Shown: one piece after another, positions 36,038 through 46,086 of the stretch
How positions within the stretch are numbered: the stretch's first letter is position 1
Layout of the letters: the number at the start of each line of letters is the position of its first letter
From: Prevotella sp.
Lineage (GTDB): Bacteria; Bacteroidota; Bacteroidia; Bacteroidales; Bacteroidaceae
Reading direction: 5' to 3'
NCBI GenBank assembly: GCA_017619755.1
Contig: JAFZRU010000016.1
Coordinates: 83,971-147,970, forward strand
DNA length: 64,000 nt
Notes under the pieces: generated by a model
What the model saw: the letters and a program-made list of their open reading frames with translations, nothing else
Told to the model about the DNA's origin: nothing
The model's database searches: none
Position numbers and translations under genes: made by a program

Positions 36038-39000
36038 TTACAAGTTTTGGGTGTGAAGTATTATCCTGTCCATCTTCTCCCCGAAGTCGTCGTAGGTCTT
36101 CTTCGCGTACCTCGCCACGTCCTCAAGGTAGGAGTTGGTGTAAATCATCATGTTGCGTATCTCCAAGACCGCCGTGTTCGTCGAAGAGGAGCACGAGGCT
36201 ATCGAAGCCATGGACTGGAGGCTCGACGCTATCTGGCGGCCAAGGGCGGTGTTCGTCGCCGTGTTGATCTGGATGGCGGTAAGCCTCCCGTTCAAGATGT
36301 CCCCCTGCTCCTGGGTGAAGGATTTTGCTGCGTTGTACGTGGCCGAACCCTCCGAGGAGGAGCCGTAGCCTGTAGCGCGCGATATGCTGTCGCGCATCGC
36401 TACGCCCTCGCTCACGATGGCGTCCCACTGATCGCGAAGGGAGGATATCTCGGCGTCGGTCAACTCGCCCGCCCCGCTCTCCATGTACTTGGAGAAGTTG
36501 TCATACCAACCCTTCAACTGGTCGTTGAGGTAGTCGCCCACCTGAGCGTTCATCACGGCGTCGAACAGATACTTCGTGAAGTCCTGGGAGAACGAGGACG
36601 CCGAACGGTCCATGTCGGAGAGGGCGGAGAGGAACGAATCCTTCACACTGTCGAAAGACACGTTGGTCCATCGCTCCTTGTAGGCGTTCTCCAGTTCCTC
36701 TTGCTTCTTCCACAGCTCGATGTAGTCGTTCATGAACTTGGCGGCGTCGGCCGTGCCGTCGTTGGCCTTGTCCATGATGACCGTCCACTGGGCGTTGGCA
36801 TCGCGCATCACCTGGTACATCTCCTTCGATGAGAGCGTCCAGAACCCGGCGGCGTCGCGAATCGTCTTCCCCGCCGCCTTGCTGACCATCTGCCAGTCGG
36901 AAGCGGAAAGAGCCTTGTTGATTTTCTTGTTCGACGAGCCGCTGCCGCCGATTCCCGTGCCCCAGAAGCCGCTGTTGTAGGCTGCTCCCGAGCGTGACAT
37001 CATTTCGCGTGTCTGCGCTGCCGTCTGCTCCAGCATCTTCTTTTGTTGGTCGTAGATTTCCTTCACGTCGAGGACGGAGGCGTCCTCCATCTGGTCGGCG
37101 AGGGCGTCGATGGCTTTCTGCAGGTTCTCGTTGGACTGTGTGAGGCGTTCGATGTCGGCTTCAAGTTTCGGGTCGGAAAGTCCTCCCACGCCGACGATGT
37201 TGCCGAGGTTGTCGAGAGCGTTGAAAGCCTTCAATGCAGCACCGACATAATTGCCGCTGGCGAAGTCGGCAGCAGCCCCGGCTGCGGCGTTCACCGCGTC
37301 AATGCCCATCTGCGCTTTCTCCCCGGCATTACCGAGGCCAAGCTTGCCCAAAAGCTCCGGGAGGTCGCCAAGGTAGGTGTTCACCCATTCAGCGGCGTCG
37401 GCGAACTTCCGGGCTATGCTGTCAGCAGCTCTCTCCGCGGCAGCGTCCTCGGCCTGCTTGGCCTTGATGGTGGCCGCTGCCGTCTTCCTCCTCGCCTCGT
37501 TCAGCTTCGCCTCGGCTGTGATGATGTCTGACTTGGAGCCACCCCCCATCCTGACGAGGGAAAGATTTGTCTCCGCCTCAGTCTGCTTCGCCAAGGCTGC
37601 GTCTAACGCGGCCCGTGCGTCCGCAGACGCCTGGAGCAACCGGTTGTGCTCACGAGTACGCTCGCTGACGAAGGTGAACAGGTTGCCCTGCTCGCTGATG
37701 GCGGCGTTGATATCGCGCAGTTTCTCCTGGATGGTGGCCATCTGGTCAACAGGCAGGCTCCCACCGACCAAAAGAGCCTCCAACTGGCTCCTCAGCCCTT
37801 CAAGGTACTCCTTGGTATGACCCTCAAGGGAGGAGAACACGCCGCCCCAGTCTATGCGCTCCTCGACGGCCTTGGCGCTGAGATCCCTCAGCTGGCTGTC
37901 GCGCTCCATTTCCAACGAGGATATCTCGTAGGGGCTGCCGCCCTTCTTCCGCGCCTCCGATATCTTCTCCTCGTATTTCTGGGTGATGGCGAGCTTCTGC
38001 TGCTCGATGTCGCCGTACTCCTTGAGGTGGGCTATCATGGCCTCGCGCTCCTGCTTGTGGAGTTTCTCCCGCGCATCGCTTCGCACCTTCTCGGCAAGGG
38101 CCTCGCGGGCTTCCATGTTCCTCAGCTCAGCGTCCGTGTAGGACACTTCGGAAGCTTCCTTGTATGCTTCGCTCTCGTAGAAATTGGAACCTTTTTTCTT
38201 GGGGTCGGCATCCCAAAGTGCCTTTGCCTCATCGATGCGCTTCTGACGGATATCCTCGTTGCCTCTGCGGATGGCCTCCATTTCGCGGTCGTAGTCCAAT
38301 TCAATCTGGGCGATGGTCTTGTCAGTGCCTTCCTCCATGGCCTTGATGGTGGCTTCACGAGTGGACAGTTCAAGGTCTCGCTCGGCTCTCGAACGCTCTA
38401 CCTGCTGCTTCTCGGTCAGGCCGACAGCCTTCTCCATGGCCTCGGCGTCGCGAATGGCTGTCTGCAAAGCCTTGCGCTCTTCTGCTTGTCTTTGCCGTTC
38501 GGCTTTGGCGGCGGCTGACGCAGCGGCTTTGGACTGCCTCGCCCCCTCGGTGGTGGAGAACGCGGCCTTCCGACGAGCCTGAAGGGCGGCAATCTCTTTC
38601 TTGAGGGCTGCACCTTCCTTCCCCTTTGCCTGTTTCTCCGAAAGGGCGTTCAACTGACTTGTCTTGGACTTGATTTCATCCTCGAAATCTTGATCAGTCC
38701 ATTTTTTCGGACCCGTGGTCTTCGGTTGGGCTTTCGGAGCCTCGGCATCCCCGAATTTTCGCCTTATTTTATCCCTTTCATCCTGATAGCGGCTTTCGTT
38801 GACGCTGAGGTTGACAAGCCAACCGGCCTTCACGCCCTTCAGCGCTCCGAATTTGTCTATGACGCCGGCATCAAGCTGACCGTCATTCCGCAATTTCCTG
38901 GAAAGACCCTCCATCAACTGTTTCGCACGCTCTTCCCCGTAATTCTCGGCGATGGCGTTGTATATCTTGTCATAGTTGGTGGAGTATTTCTCCCCATAAG

Positions 39001-40600
39001 AATCCTGAGCCGAACGCATGGCTGCCTCCATGCCACGTGCCATGGCCGCGTCACGAGCAGCCTTGGCCACGGCCTTGTAAGCACCCTCCACATCGTTGAG
39101 AGCGACTATTTCAGCACTCAAGCCACTCAGATATCCACCATACTGGCTGATGATGGCTGACTTGGCGGACTTGTAGTCGTCGGTGCCTTTCTTCGCCTTG
39201 CGAAGACGGTCGAACAATTCGTCTATCTTCTTCAGCTCGGAGGATATCTCTGCCTGGGTGTCGGCGAAAGTCTTATTGAGTCTCTCCGTCGCTTGGTCGG
39301 CATCCTTCGCACCAGCAACATACACACCGATGGCGGTGCACACCATGCCGAGGGCGACGGCAACGGCGACGTAGGGGTTGCTCAGCATCGTAGCGTTGAG
39401 CAGTTCCTGGGCTTTCTTCTGCGCCACCAGCCAACCGTAATGAACGGCCTCCACAACGGTCAGGCCGCTCTCGGCCAGCGTGGCCATCATCAATGCTGCT
39501 TTGTAGGCTCCATAAGTGCCGACAAGCCCGAGAATGGCGGCGCCTACCTTCTCGTAGTTCTTTGCCAGCCAAGTGGCCGACTCGATGGCTGCGGTGGCAG
39601 TGCCTTGCATCTTCACGCCGATGTCGTCAAGCATGTCGCTGACGGCGCCTTGGAGGTTGCTGTATGCACCCTTGAGGGTCTTCGACTGAGCTTCGAGCAT
39701 GCCGTTGAACTTCCCGCCCTCGCTTGTGGCGTCGATGAAGGCCTGACGCACCATGTCGGCGCTGATGGCGCCCTTGGACATCTCGTCCTTCAACTCGCCG
39801 ATGCTCTTCCCCGTCTTCTCGGAGATGACGGCGAGTGGGTTGAAGCCGGCGTTAATCATCTGCATCAAGTCCTGGCCCATCAACTTCCCGGCGGCGGACA
39901 TCTGGGAGAACGACAAGGCGAGGCCCTGGAACTTCTGAGCGTCGCCCATCGACACGTCGCCGATGGCCTTCAGGTTCTCCATAATCTGCTCCAACGGGAT
40001 GCCGAACCCCATCATCGTCTGGGCGGCACTCGCCAAGTCCTTCATCTGCATCGGAGTGCTAACGGCAAACTCCTTGATGCTGCCAAACAACTTGTCGGCC
40101 TTGGCCTGATCGCCAACGAGGATGCGGAAGGAGGTCTGAAGGGACTCCATCTCCTGGCGCACGGCAAAAACCTTCCTGCCAAATGCCTCGGCAGCCTGAA
40201 GGGTGAAGAAACCTGCGGCGTACTTCGTCAACTTGCTGAAAGCACCAGCCCCGTCGTCGCCCATCTTCTTGGCCTTGGTGCCAGTTTCGTCAAAGGCATC
40301 GCCAGTGCGGCGAACGGAATCGGTGGTCTCGGAGGCACCCTTGAGGGAACGCTGAGTGGCCTCGTCCTGAGCCTTAGCGGCGGCTTGCTGGGCGGCAGCA
40401 GACTTGCTCACCGCATCGGCAACACTATTTACCGACGCTGTGAGACCCTTCAAGCCCTTGACAAACTGGTCAACGGTGAGACCCAAACGTTCCACCTCGC
40501 CTGTGACGTCACCTATGCGGCTCTTCGTCTCCTCGGCCTTGGCGACAATGTCTTTGTTGTCTATCGTCGCTACAAAATGCAGTCCTTCGTCTTCAGCCAT
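36038..40600 (-). CDS. Tail tape measure protein
   Basis: The 1520-residue protein sets tail length. Residues 130-330 hold the tape-measure N-terminal domain (MQMKDLASAAQTMMGFGIPL, MINAGFNPLAVISEKTGKSI, LKGAYSNLQGAVSDMLDDIG). A hydrophobic stretch follows (GAAILGLVGTYGAYKAALMM, SNPYVAVAVALGMVCTAIG), then very long charged coiled coils. A siphovirus of about this tape length would have a tail of roughly 230 nm, using the usual rule of 0.15 nm per residue. Confidence 0.95.
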   Translation of the reverse strand: MAEDEGLHFVATIDNKDIVAKAEETKSRIGDVTGEVERLGLTVDQFVKGLKGLTASVNSVADAVSKSAAAQQAAAKAQDEATQRSLKGASETTDSVRRTGDAFDETGTKAKKMGDDGAGAFSKLTKYAAGFFTLQAAEAFGRKVFAVRQEMESLQTSFRILVGDQAKADKLFGSIKEFAVSTPMQMKDLASAAQTMMGFGIPLEQIMENLKAIGDVSMGDAQKFQGLALSFSQMSAAGKLMGQDLMQMINAGFNPLAVISEKTGKSIGELKDEMSKGAISADMVRQAFIDATSEGGKFNGMLEAQSKTLKGAYSNLQGAVSDMLDDIGVKMQGTATAAIESATWLAKNYEKVGAAILGLVGTYGAYKAALMMATLAESGLTVVEAVHYGWLVAQKKAQELLNATMLSNPYVAVAVALGMVCTAIGVYVAGAKDADQATERLNKTFADTQAEISSELKKIDELFDRLRKAKKGTDDYKSAKSAIISQYGGYLSGLSAEIVALNDVEGAYKAVAKAARDAAMARGMEAAMRSAQDSYGEKYSTNYDKIYNAIAENYGEERAKQLMEGLSRKLRNDGQLDAGVIDKFGALKGVKAGWLVNLSVNESRYQDERDKIRRKFGDAEAPKAQPKTTGPKKWTDQDFEDEIKSKTSQLNALSEKQAKGKEGAALKKEIAALQARRKAAFSTTEGARQSKAAASAAAKAERQRQAEERKALQTAIRDAEAMEKAVGLTEKQQVERSRAERDLELSTREATIKAMEEGTDKTIAQIELDYDREMEAIRRGNEDIRQKRIDEAKALWDADPKKKGSNFYESEAYKEASEVSYTDAELRNMEAREALAEKVRSDAREKLHKQEREAMIAHLKEYGDIEQQKLAITQKYEEKISEARKKGGSPYEISSLEMERDSQLRDLSAKAVEERIDWGGVFSSLEGHTKEYLEGLRSQLEALLVGGSLPVDQMATIQEKLRDINAAISEQGNLFTFVSERTREHNRLLQASADARAALDAALAKQTEAETNLSLVRMGGGSKSDIITAEAKLNEARRKTAAATIKAKQAEDAAAERAADSIARKFADAAEWVNTYLGDLPELLGKLGLGNAGEKAQMGIDAVNAAAGAAADFASGNYVGAALKAFNALDNLGNIVGVGGLSDPKLEADIERLTQSNENLQKAIDALADQMEDASVLDVKEIYDQQKKMLEQTAAQTREMMSRSGAAYNSGFWGTGIGGSGSSNKKINKALSASDWQMVSKAAGKTIRDAAGFWTLSSKEMYQVMRDANAQWTVIMDKANDGTADAAKFMNDYIELWKKQEELENAYKERWTNVSFDSVKDSFLSALSDMDRSASSFSQDFTKYLFDAVMNAQVGDYLNDQLKGWYDNFSKYMESGAGELTDAEISSLRDQWDAIVSEGVAMRDSISRATGYGSSSEGSATYNAAKSFTQEQGDILNGRLTAIQINTATNTALGRQIASSLQSMASIASCSSSTNTAVLEIRNMMIYTNSYLEDVARYAKKTYDDFGEKMDRIILHTQNL

Positions 40601-40616
40601 ACCTAATTCCTGTTTG

Positions 40617-41378
40617 CTAATTCCTCTCCATCTTCATCCCACGCTTGGCAAGCCACTCCTCCAACTTGGCCACCGACCCGGGGTCGCCGCCGTCGATCAT
40701 CGTGCCGCCGTCGGCCTCCGACAGCCGGGAGAGTTCCTCCTTGGTCAGATACACGCTCGACAGCTTGTCGGCGAGCATCAGACGGAGATAGGAGTAACTC
40801 CGGCGGTAGATGATTTCATCGTCGTCGTAGCCCATCTCCTTCAGCCGCCCAATGAACGTGCCAAGGAGTGTGCGACCGCCGAACGTCATGGTACGGGACC
40901 CCTCGCCGCTCTCTTCCTTGACAGCCGTCACGCGAGCCATGCGCTCACGCTCCGCCTCAAGCCCAAGGCTGTCCATCAACGCCTTCGTCTTGTCGGAGGT
41001 CAAGGCAAGCAACAGCAGCGTGGCAAGGTCGTTGTCGGAGAGCCGGGACAGCAGCGTCTTCCGCTTCTCCATACCCTTCCAGTCCTGCATGTCGCGACGC
41101 GTGTTCGGACAGGTGTGAATGGCGAGGATGGCCGTGCAGACCTCGCGGGAAGCACCCACAAGGCGCACGGCCTCCATCATCGGGTTGGCCAGCAGCAGGC
41201 TCTCATTCACCCCCAAGTCGGCAAGAAGACTGCCGAGCGTCAGCGTCTTAGCCAACGTGACAGGATAAACCGCCATCAAGCGCCCTCGCGCACGGAAGTG
41301 CAGCGGGGTGTCGAGGATGACGGCGCGCAGGTCGGCGGACACGGCGGCGTCGGAGAGGGGAAGGGAGAGGGCTTGCAT
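40617..41378 (-). CDS. Probable tail assembly chaperone
   Basis: The 253-residue helical protein lies between the tail tube and tape measure genes, where tail assembly chaperones are encoded. Many such genes use a -1 frameshift to make a longer form. I found no clear slippery heptamer, and the whole product appears to be one frame. Sequence such as DMQDWKGMEKRKTLLSRLSD is not diagnostic. Confidence 0.5.
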   Translation of the reverse strand: MQALSLPLSDAAVSADLRAVILDTPLHFRARGRLMAVYPVTLAKTLTLGSLLADLGVNESLLLANPMMEAVRLVGASREVCTAILAIHTCPNTRRDMQDWKGMEKRKTLLSRLSDNDLATLLLLALTSDKTKALMDSLGLEAERERMARVTAVKEESGEGSRTMTFGGRTLLGTFIGRLKEMGYDDDEIIYRRSYSYLRLMLADKLSSVYLTKEELSRLSEADGGTMIDGGDPGSVAKLEEWLAKRGMKMERN

Positions 41379-41400
41379 GGGGCGTCAGGGGTTATGGGGT

Positions 41401-41865
41401 TCAACCGCCGCCTTGGGAGGCGGACTTGGCAGTGAACGAGATGTCGGTCAGCGCACCACTGGCGTTGGTCTGGCCCTTCGTCTTATAGACGTAGTCGGCC
41501 ACGAGGCCGTCGGTGCTGTCAAAACGCGCCGTCACATTCCGAGAAACGGTGGTGAGCGTCGCACCGATGGCGGACGCCTGTTCTGGCACCACCTCCACCG
41601 AATAGATGTTGTCGGTCATGCCCAGCTTGCCGGACACGTCGGACGTATTGCCGATGCGGCGGCTCATCTTCAGGAGATACTTGTCGGGCTTCTTCCGGCG
41701 GGCCTCGGCCTCGCCGCCCTCGATCAGGGCCTCCATCTCCTCGCCTTCCTCCACCTCAAGGGAGGTCGAGCCGTCGATGATGTCCTCGAACTCGGTGGGC
41801 GTGCCGCCGCTTGTGGCGGTCTCCTTGACAACGCACTTGCCCCATCCTATTACTTTTGTTGGCAT
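41401..41865 (-). CDS. Major tail tube protein
   Basis: The 154-residue protein (MPTKVIGWGKCVVKE at the start) resembles small tail tube proteins of Bacteroidota siphophages. It has an acidic loop (LEVEEGEEMEALIEGGEAEA), then DKYLLKMSRRIGN, and a strand-rich remainder ending in small residues. It follows the tail completion genes and precedes the chaperone and tape measure genes, as expected for the tail tube. Confidence 0.65.
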   Translation of the reverse strand: MPTKVIGWGKCVVKETATSGGTPTEFEDIIDGSTSLEVEEGEEMEALIEGGEAEARRKKPDKYLLKMSRRIGNTSDVSGKLGMTDNIYSVEVVPEQASAIGATLTTVSRNVTARFDSTDGLVADYVYKTKGQTNASGALTDISFTAKSASQGGG

Positions 41866-41896
41866 AGTTCAAATGTTTTTTATGTTACTTGTTTCT

Positions 41897-42313
41897 CTAA
41901 TAAGACGCGTTCTCCCCGTAACGCCAGCGGATGCGCACCACCACGAAGTGCTGCGCGATGGAGGGCTCGGCGGCGGTGTGGATGGCGTCGGCAAGCCGGA
42001 AGAGGTAGCCGGGGGCTTGCAAGCCGCGCGCCCATTCGTCGGCGGCGCCCTCCAACTCCTCCGTGCGGCGAGTGTCCTCCACCATCGAACCATCGTCGCG
42101 GGGGTCGATGTCGGGAACGTAGATGTTCACCGTCACCACGCCGTCCTGCACCTGACCCGACGTGCCGGCGGTGAACACCACGACGGCGTCCTCCTTCCGG
42201 CTGTCGCGGGGACGCATGCCATGACGGTACACGTCGCCGTTGATGGCCCTGGCGAGGCCGCTGTTGCGCAGCAGCCTGTAGATGTCGCCTTGCACTTGCC
42301 TGCTTGTCTTCAT
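41897..42313 (-). CDS. Tail completion/terminator-type protein
   Basis: The 138-residue protein contains QVQGDIYRLLRNSGLARAIN, then VVTVNIYVPDIDPRDDGSMV, and ends with FVVVRIRWRY. This helix-strand pattern and position right after the HK97 gp10-like gene fit a tail terminator. The ATG at 42313 is preferred; a GTG 6 nt earlier directly abuts the previous stop. Confidence 0.55.
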   Translation of the reverse strand: MKTSRQVQGDIYRLLRNSGLARAINGDVYRHGMRPRDSRKEDAVVVFTAGTSGQVQDGVVTVNIYVPDIDPRDDGSMVEDTRRTEELEGAADEWARGLQAPGYLFRLADAIHTAAEPSIAQHFVVVRIRWRYGENASY

Positions 42314-42319
42314 CGTCAC

Positions 42320-42793
42320 TTAGCGCTTTTGTGTCAACTGCCTCAGCAGCCGCTCGGCGGTGAGCTTCGCCGTGTCAAGTACGTCGTAGCCCTTGTCGGA
42401 GACATACTTGGCGTATTTCATGCCCGCCACCACGATCAACACGCACCCGGTGGGATGCTCGGCGGAGACCTTCGCGGCGAGTTCCCTCGCCTTGTCCGCT
42501 CCCTCGCCGGTGCCGGGGAAGTACTCACCCTCCCTCTTGCCGTCCATGACCACCACGTAGCCGATGCTGTTGCGGAGGTTCCCCGTCCAGTCCATGTAGT
42601 TGGGCGCGTGGGGAGGGATGTTCCCCGGGTCGGGGAAGTCGGCGGCGTTGGGGGAAGGCAGACTCCGCGCGGCGTTCACGCACTGCTCGCCGACGGCCTC
42701 CAAGCGAGCCGCGATGGCGGCTCTCTGACGGCGCACGGCGGCATCCAACGCACGGTCGATGGCCTTGGTGTTGAAATCGGGCTTGATGGGCAT
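42320..42793 (-). CDS. HK97 gp10-like neck/tail protein
   Basis: The 157-residue protein resembles the HK97 gp10-like head-tail family: DRALDAAVRRQRAAIAARLE helix, NYMDWTGNLRNSIGYVVV (typical TGNLRNSI core), and GMKYAKYVSDKGYDVL near the end. It helps join head and tail. Confidence 0.8.
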   Translation of the reverse strand: MPIKPDFNTKAIDRALDAAVRRQRAAIAARLEAVGEQCVNAARSLPSPNAADFPDPGNIPPHAPNYMDWTGNLRNSIGYVVVMDGKREGEYFPGTGEGADKARELAAKVSAEHPTGCVLIVVAGMKYAKYVSDKGYDVLDTAKLTAERLLRQLTQKR

Positions 42794-42811
42794 CGCTCTT
42801 CACTCGTTAGG

Positions 42812-43129
42812 TCACAGCAGCACCCTCCACTGGCCAACAGCCTCCAGACGCTCCACGGAAATCAAAGGGAACTCGCCGATGTCGCAGCCGCAGCGGTCGC
42901 ACAGACGCGCACGGTCGCAACACGGGGGCTGCTCCATCAACACGGTGAACGACACCTGCGCGGCTCGCTCCCCACCCACGCGCCCGGCCAAGTCCATCTT
43001 GGAGGGCGCATACTGGCAGGGAATAGGCTCGCCCCATTCAGGGCGAAGCTTCACAGGATGACCGGTCTCGGGGTCGATGCGACACTCCGACGGGAGACGG
43101 GGGACGATGGTGCCGTTCTCGATGATCAT
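42812..43129 (-). CDS. Small head-tail connector protein with cysteine cluster
   Basis: The 105-residue protein has a cysteine-rich stretch (QPPCCDRARLCDRCGCDIGE), possibly a metal-binding knuckle. It lies in the connector gene block and its start overlaps the previous stop by 4 nt. A head closure role is inferred from gene order. Confidence 0.5.
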   Translation of the reverse strand: MIIENGTIVPRLPSECRIDPETGHPVKLRPEWGEPIPCQYAPSKMDLAGRVGGERAAQVSFTVLMEQPPCCDRARLCDRCGCDIGEFPLISVERLEAVGQWRVLL

Positions 43130-43455
43130 AGCTGGCTGCCTTTGTATCCGTACGACGTCTTCGGCTTGTCGCCATCCTCGCCGAACTCCTCGTACAGCTG
43201 CCGGGCGCGGCGGCGCAGGTCATCGCGCTGGGCGTCCGTCAGCGAGTACGTCTGCCCGCCCTGGGACACGTCGGGAGCCAGCGAGAGCCACGTCAGAAGG
43301 TCGGCCTCGCACAGCCTGAAGGGCGCGCTGCGCAGCACGTCGCACGTGGCGTCGCCGTCGGGGTCGAGACCGCGGCGAAGCGTCAGCGTGTCGAGCGTGC
43401 GGGGAGGAACGGGGTAGGCGTTCACGCCACGGAGGGCGTCGGATATGGTGCGCAT
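43126..43455 (-). CDS. Head-tail connector (DUF6706-like)
   Basis: The 109-residue, largely helical protein comes directly after the major capsid gene, the slot for the first connector (gp6-like). The pattern LCEADLLTWLSLAPDVSQGG followed by LTDAQRDDLRRRARQLYEEF resembles the family often called DUF6706 in Bacteroidota phages. It ends with an aromatic, glycine-containing tail (SYGYKGSQL). Confidence 0.6.
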   Translation of the reverse strand: MRTISDALRGVNAYPVPPRTLDTLTLRRGLDPDGDATCDVLRSAPFRLCEADLLTWLSLAPDVSQGGQTYSLTDAQRDDLRRRARQLYEEFGEDGDKPKTSYGYKGSQL

Positions 43456-43485
43456 GGGATGAGGGCGTCAGGGGAGAATGGCGGC

Positions 43486-44577
43486 TCAGCTCCAGGCAGA
43501 GCCGTCGGTCTTCACGTAGATGTTCCTGTAGGCCGTGTCGAACACCGGGACGGCGTCGGCCTGGCCAATCGTCACTTCAGTGAGAGGCTCCACGGTGCCG
43601 TACTTCTTCACCACGGTGTGGGAACGGACGGCGCGGAGGATGAGGGCGTTTTCCTCGTTCAAGACGTCGTACTGGGTAGTGCCCAGGCGGTCGCTCTCGG
43701 CGAGAATCATGCGGTTGTCGGCGAACGGGTTCGCACTCGTCTGGGTGCCGTCGGCAAACTCGCGGGTGATGGTCTGGTCCACCACGCGCAGCTGGATGCC
43801 GTTCAGCCAGGCTTGCTTGGCCAGCATCTTGTTCACGGCCTCAAGGTCGGGGGTCTGCGCGATGCCCGTGGCGTTGGCCAGGTAGGAGGCGCAGGCCTTG
43901 ATGATCTGCTCGGCGGAGCAGATGCGGTAGAGCTCGTTGAGGTTGATGAAGGCCACCTTCGGGTTCAAGCCCATCGCCTTCGCAGCCTGGATGAGGGTGG
44001 CGAGGTCGCCGATGATGTCGGCGTTGGCGGCGGAGCCCCAGTTGGTGCCCGTGTACTTCTTCTGCTCGGCATCCACGTCGTAGTCCAGGTCGAACTCGTT
44101 GGCGTAGGTGGCGTTGTTGGTCGTGGTGAACGCGAGCTTGCCCGCGTTGGAGGCCAAGGCCCAGGCGATGTACTCCAGCTCCGACTGAACGCCGGTGAAG
44201 CAGAAGTCCACGTCATCGCCCCAATAGCGTACCAGGGCGGTGGCGTCGCCGTCCTGCGCCAGAGCGAGCTCCGTCTGGTATTCCTTGATCTCCAGGCGGG
44301 TCAGCTCACGCGAGATGCTGATGAACGGGATGTCGCCCTTGGCGCTCTCGAACACGGGGCGGCGCTTGCGGGCGATCGTGCCGTTGTCGGTGTGAAGGTC
44401 GGCGGCCACGTTGCGCTTGGCAAGCTGGTTGGCCAGCGTGCGCCAGATGAAACCGCTGACCTTCTTCACGGGGAAGTGCGTCCCGAAGAGGAACGGACGG
44501 GCGTCGGCGGTGTTCAGACGGGCCTGAACCATCTGACGGGTCAGGCCGGCGATGAGGGTGTTGGTGATTGTTGCCAT
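43486..44577 (-). CDS. Major capsid protein
   Basis: The 363-residue protein is the likely shell subunit, similar to the phage major capsid E family: FLFGTHFPVKKVSGFIWRTL near the start, DNGTIARKRRPVFESAKGDI, and MILAESDRLGTTQYDVLNEE and GTVEPLTEVTIGQADAVPVF near the end. Position after scaffold and small head protein, and before connector genes, supports this. No protease is seen for it, as is typical of this family. Confidence 0.8.
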   Translation of the reverse strand: MATITNTLIAGLTRQMVQARLNTADARPFLFGTHFPVKKVSGFIWRTLANQLAKRNVAADLHTDNGTIARKRRPVFESAKGDIPFISISRELTRLEIKEYQTELALAQDGDATALVRYWGDDVDFCFTGVQSELEYIAWALASNAGKLAFTTTNNATYANEFDLDYDVDAEQKKYTGTNWGSAANADIIGDLATLIQAAKAMGLNPKVAFINLNELYRICSAEQIIKACASYLANATGIAQTPDLEAVNKMLAKQAWLNGIQLRVVDQTITREFADGTQTSANPFADNRMILAESDRLGTTQYDVLNEENALILRAVRSHTVVKKYGTVEPLTEVTIGQADAVPVFDTAYRNIYVKTDGSAWS

Positions 44578-44589
44578 GTCTTGTCCTTT

Positions 44590-45297
44590 TTAGTAGTTGA
44601 TTACTCCCTTCAAGGCGGCTGCCACGGAGGCCGGGAGGGTGTTGCCCTTCGTCACGGCCACCAACCAGGCGTCCGTGTCGAGGTTCTCGCCCTGCCTCAC
44701 GGGCTTGCCCGTGCCGTTCACGGCGAGGGGGGCGTACTTCAGAGACGAGGTCTTATAGACCACGTAGGTGTTGGCGTTCGGGCTGCTGCCCTCTCCGCGC
44801 CACGGGGTGACGCTCGCCTTGAGGATCTGGCCGTCGGCGGCGTCGGAAGTGACCACCTTCAAGGCTCCCTCGTCAGTGGACTCGCAGGCGTAGTAGCCGT
44901 ATTCCTCACCGGCCTCCACCAGGGCGACGCCAAGGGCGACGGCCCCAAGGGCCTCGGCGATGGTGAGCGTGTCGTACGACGCGTTGCTCTTGTCGATGGC
45001 GGTAATCTTGACGGACGCACCGCCGGCGTCGAGGGTGATGACGTCGTTCACCTTGAACTGGTGATACTTCTTCACCTTCAAGGAGGTGGCGTCGGCAGCG
45101 GCGGCCTCGTAGGCCACGGCGACCTTCACCACATGGCACACGCCGCTGACGGGCGCGCTAAGCACGGCACCCTCGGGGAGGAAGTCGTCGCCAAGCTCGG
45201 ACACGTTCACGGACACGCCGCCACGGATGTCGGCAACCTTGTGCATCAGGACCTTCGGGGTGCGAACGTCCTTTCTGCGTTTGACTGTCATGCTCAT
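44590..45297 (-). CDS. Head decoration or fibre-like protein
   Basis: The 235-residue strand-rich protein lies between scaffold and major capsid genes. It opens with basic MSMTVKRRKDVRTPKVLMHK and has repeated beta segments (VITLDAGGASVKITAIDKSN). Gene order suggests a head decoration protein or head fibre. I cannot confirm a family. Basic N-terminal residues would suit capsid binding. Confidence 0.55.
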   Translation of the reverse strand: MSMTVKRRKDVRTPKVLMHKVADIRGGVSVNVSELGDDFLPEGAVLSAPVSGVCHVVKVAVAYEAAAADATSLKVKKYHQFKVNDVITLDAGGASVKITAIDKSNASYDTLTIAEALGAVALGVALVEAGEEYGYYACESTDEGALKVVTSDAADGQILKASVTPWRGEGSSPNANTYVVYKTSSLKYAPLAVNGTGKPVRQGENLDTDAWLVAVTKGNTLPASVAAALKGVINY

Positions 45298-45366
45298 GTT
45301 GCAATGCTTTTAAAATTCAACTTGTTGTTCTCTCTCGGAAGCCAGGGGACGAACCCCCGGTCCCCA

Positions 45367-46062
45367 CTAAAACGGCTGGCCTTCCTGAACGCCGCCGTCG
45401 CGCTTGGCTATGGCGGCTTCCTGCTCGGCGGTCAGCTTGCCGTCACCTCCCGAACCGCCATGGGCGGCGGGACGGCCGAAGACGGCCCCTTTCGCTCCAA
45501 CGCTGCCGACGATGCCCTCAACCTCGCCGCGCACCTCATCAAGAAGGGCGCTGAATTTCTCGTCGTCGAGGCCGTCAACGCTGATGCGCTCGTACCCCTT
45601 GCGCAGGTTCTCGGGCAACTTCTCCAGCACGGCGGAAAGTTGCGACTTGCGACCGGCGGCGGCGCGTTCCGTCTCCATCCTGTTCAGGCGCTCCGTGAGG
45701 GCCTTGTTGCTCTCGATGAGCGCCTTCGCCCAGTCCGGGGCGGCAGCGTCTTCCGCGGTTGTCGGCTTGTCCTCGGTAGGCTTCTGCTTCTCCACGACCA
45801 CCTTCGCACCGTCCTTCAGGCCGTACTTCAGGCCGTACTTCGTCTCGTAGTTCTGGACGGCGGTCTGTTGGGCGGCGGTGGCGCGGCTGTCGCCATAAGC
45901 CTCGATGACGTCGATGAGTCCCTGGCTCACGCCGTCAACGGCGGGCTGCACCTGGTCCTCGGTGGTGACAGTCTTGGCGAGCATGTCGGCAATCCTGCCC
46001 AAGATATTGGCGTTGACCCCCTGAAACTTGGCTTTCAACGCTCTCAAAATCTGTTCTCTCAT
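45367..46062 (-). CDS. Phage scaffold protein
   Basis: The 231-residue, acidic, mostly helical protein has a coiled-coil core (DWAKALIESNKALTERLNRM) and ends in a flexible Gly-rich stretch. Its N-terminus (REQILRALKAKFQGVNANIL) is the usual start for scaffold proteins of Bacteroidota phages. It would shape the procapsid. Its own promoter lies upstream at 46087-46094. Confidence 0.75.
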   Translation of the reverse strand: MREQILRALKAKFQGVNANILGRIADMLAKTVTTEDQVQPAVDGVSQGLIDVIEAYGDSRATAAQQTAVQNYETKYGLKYGLKDGAKVVVEKQKPTEDKPTTAEDAAAPDWAKALIESNKALTERLNRMETERAAAGRKSQLSAVLEKLPENLRKGYERISVDGLDDEKFSALLDEVRGEVEGIVGSVGAKGAVFGRPAAHGGSGGDGKLTAEQEAAIAKRDGGVQEGQPF

Positions 46063-46086
46063 AAATCACTAATTAATTTTCCGCCC

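Noticed and set aside
40617-41378. Programmed frameshift in the tail chaperone gene
   Set aside because: No convincing slippery heptamer or second overlapping frame was found.
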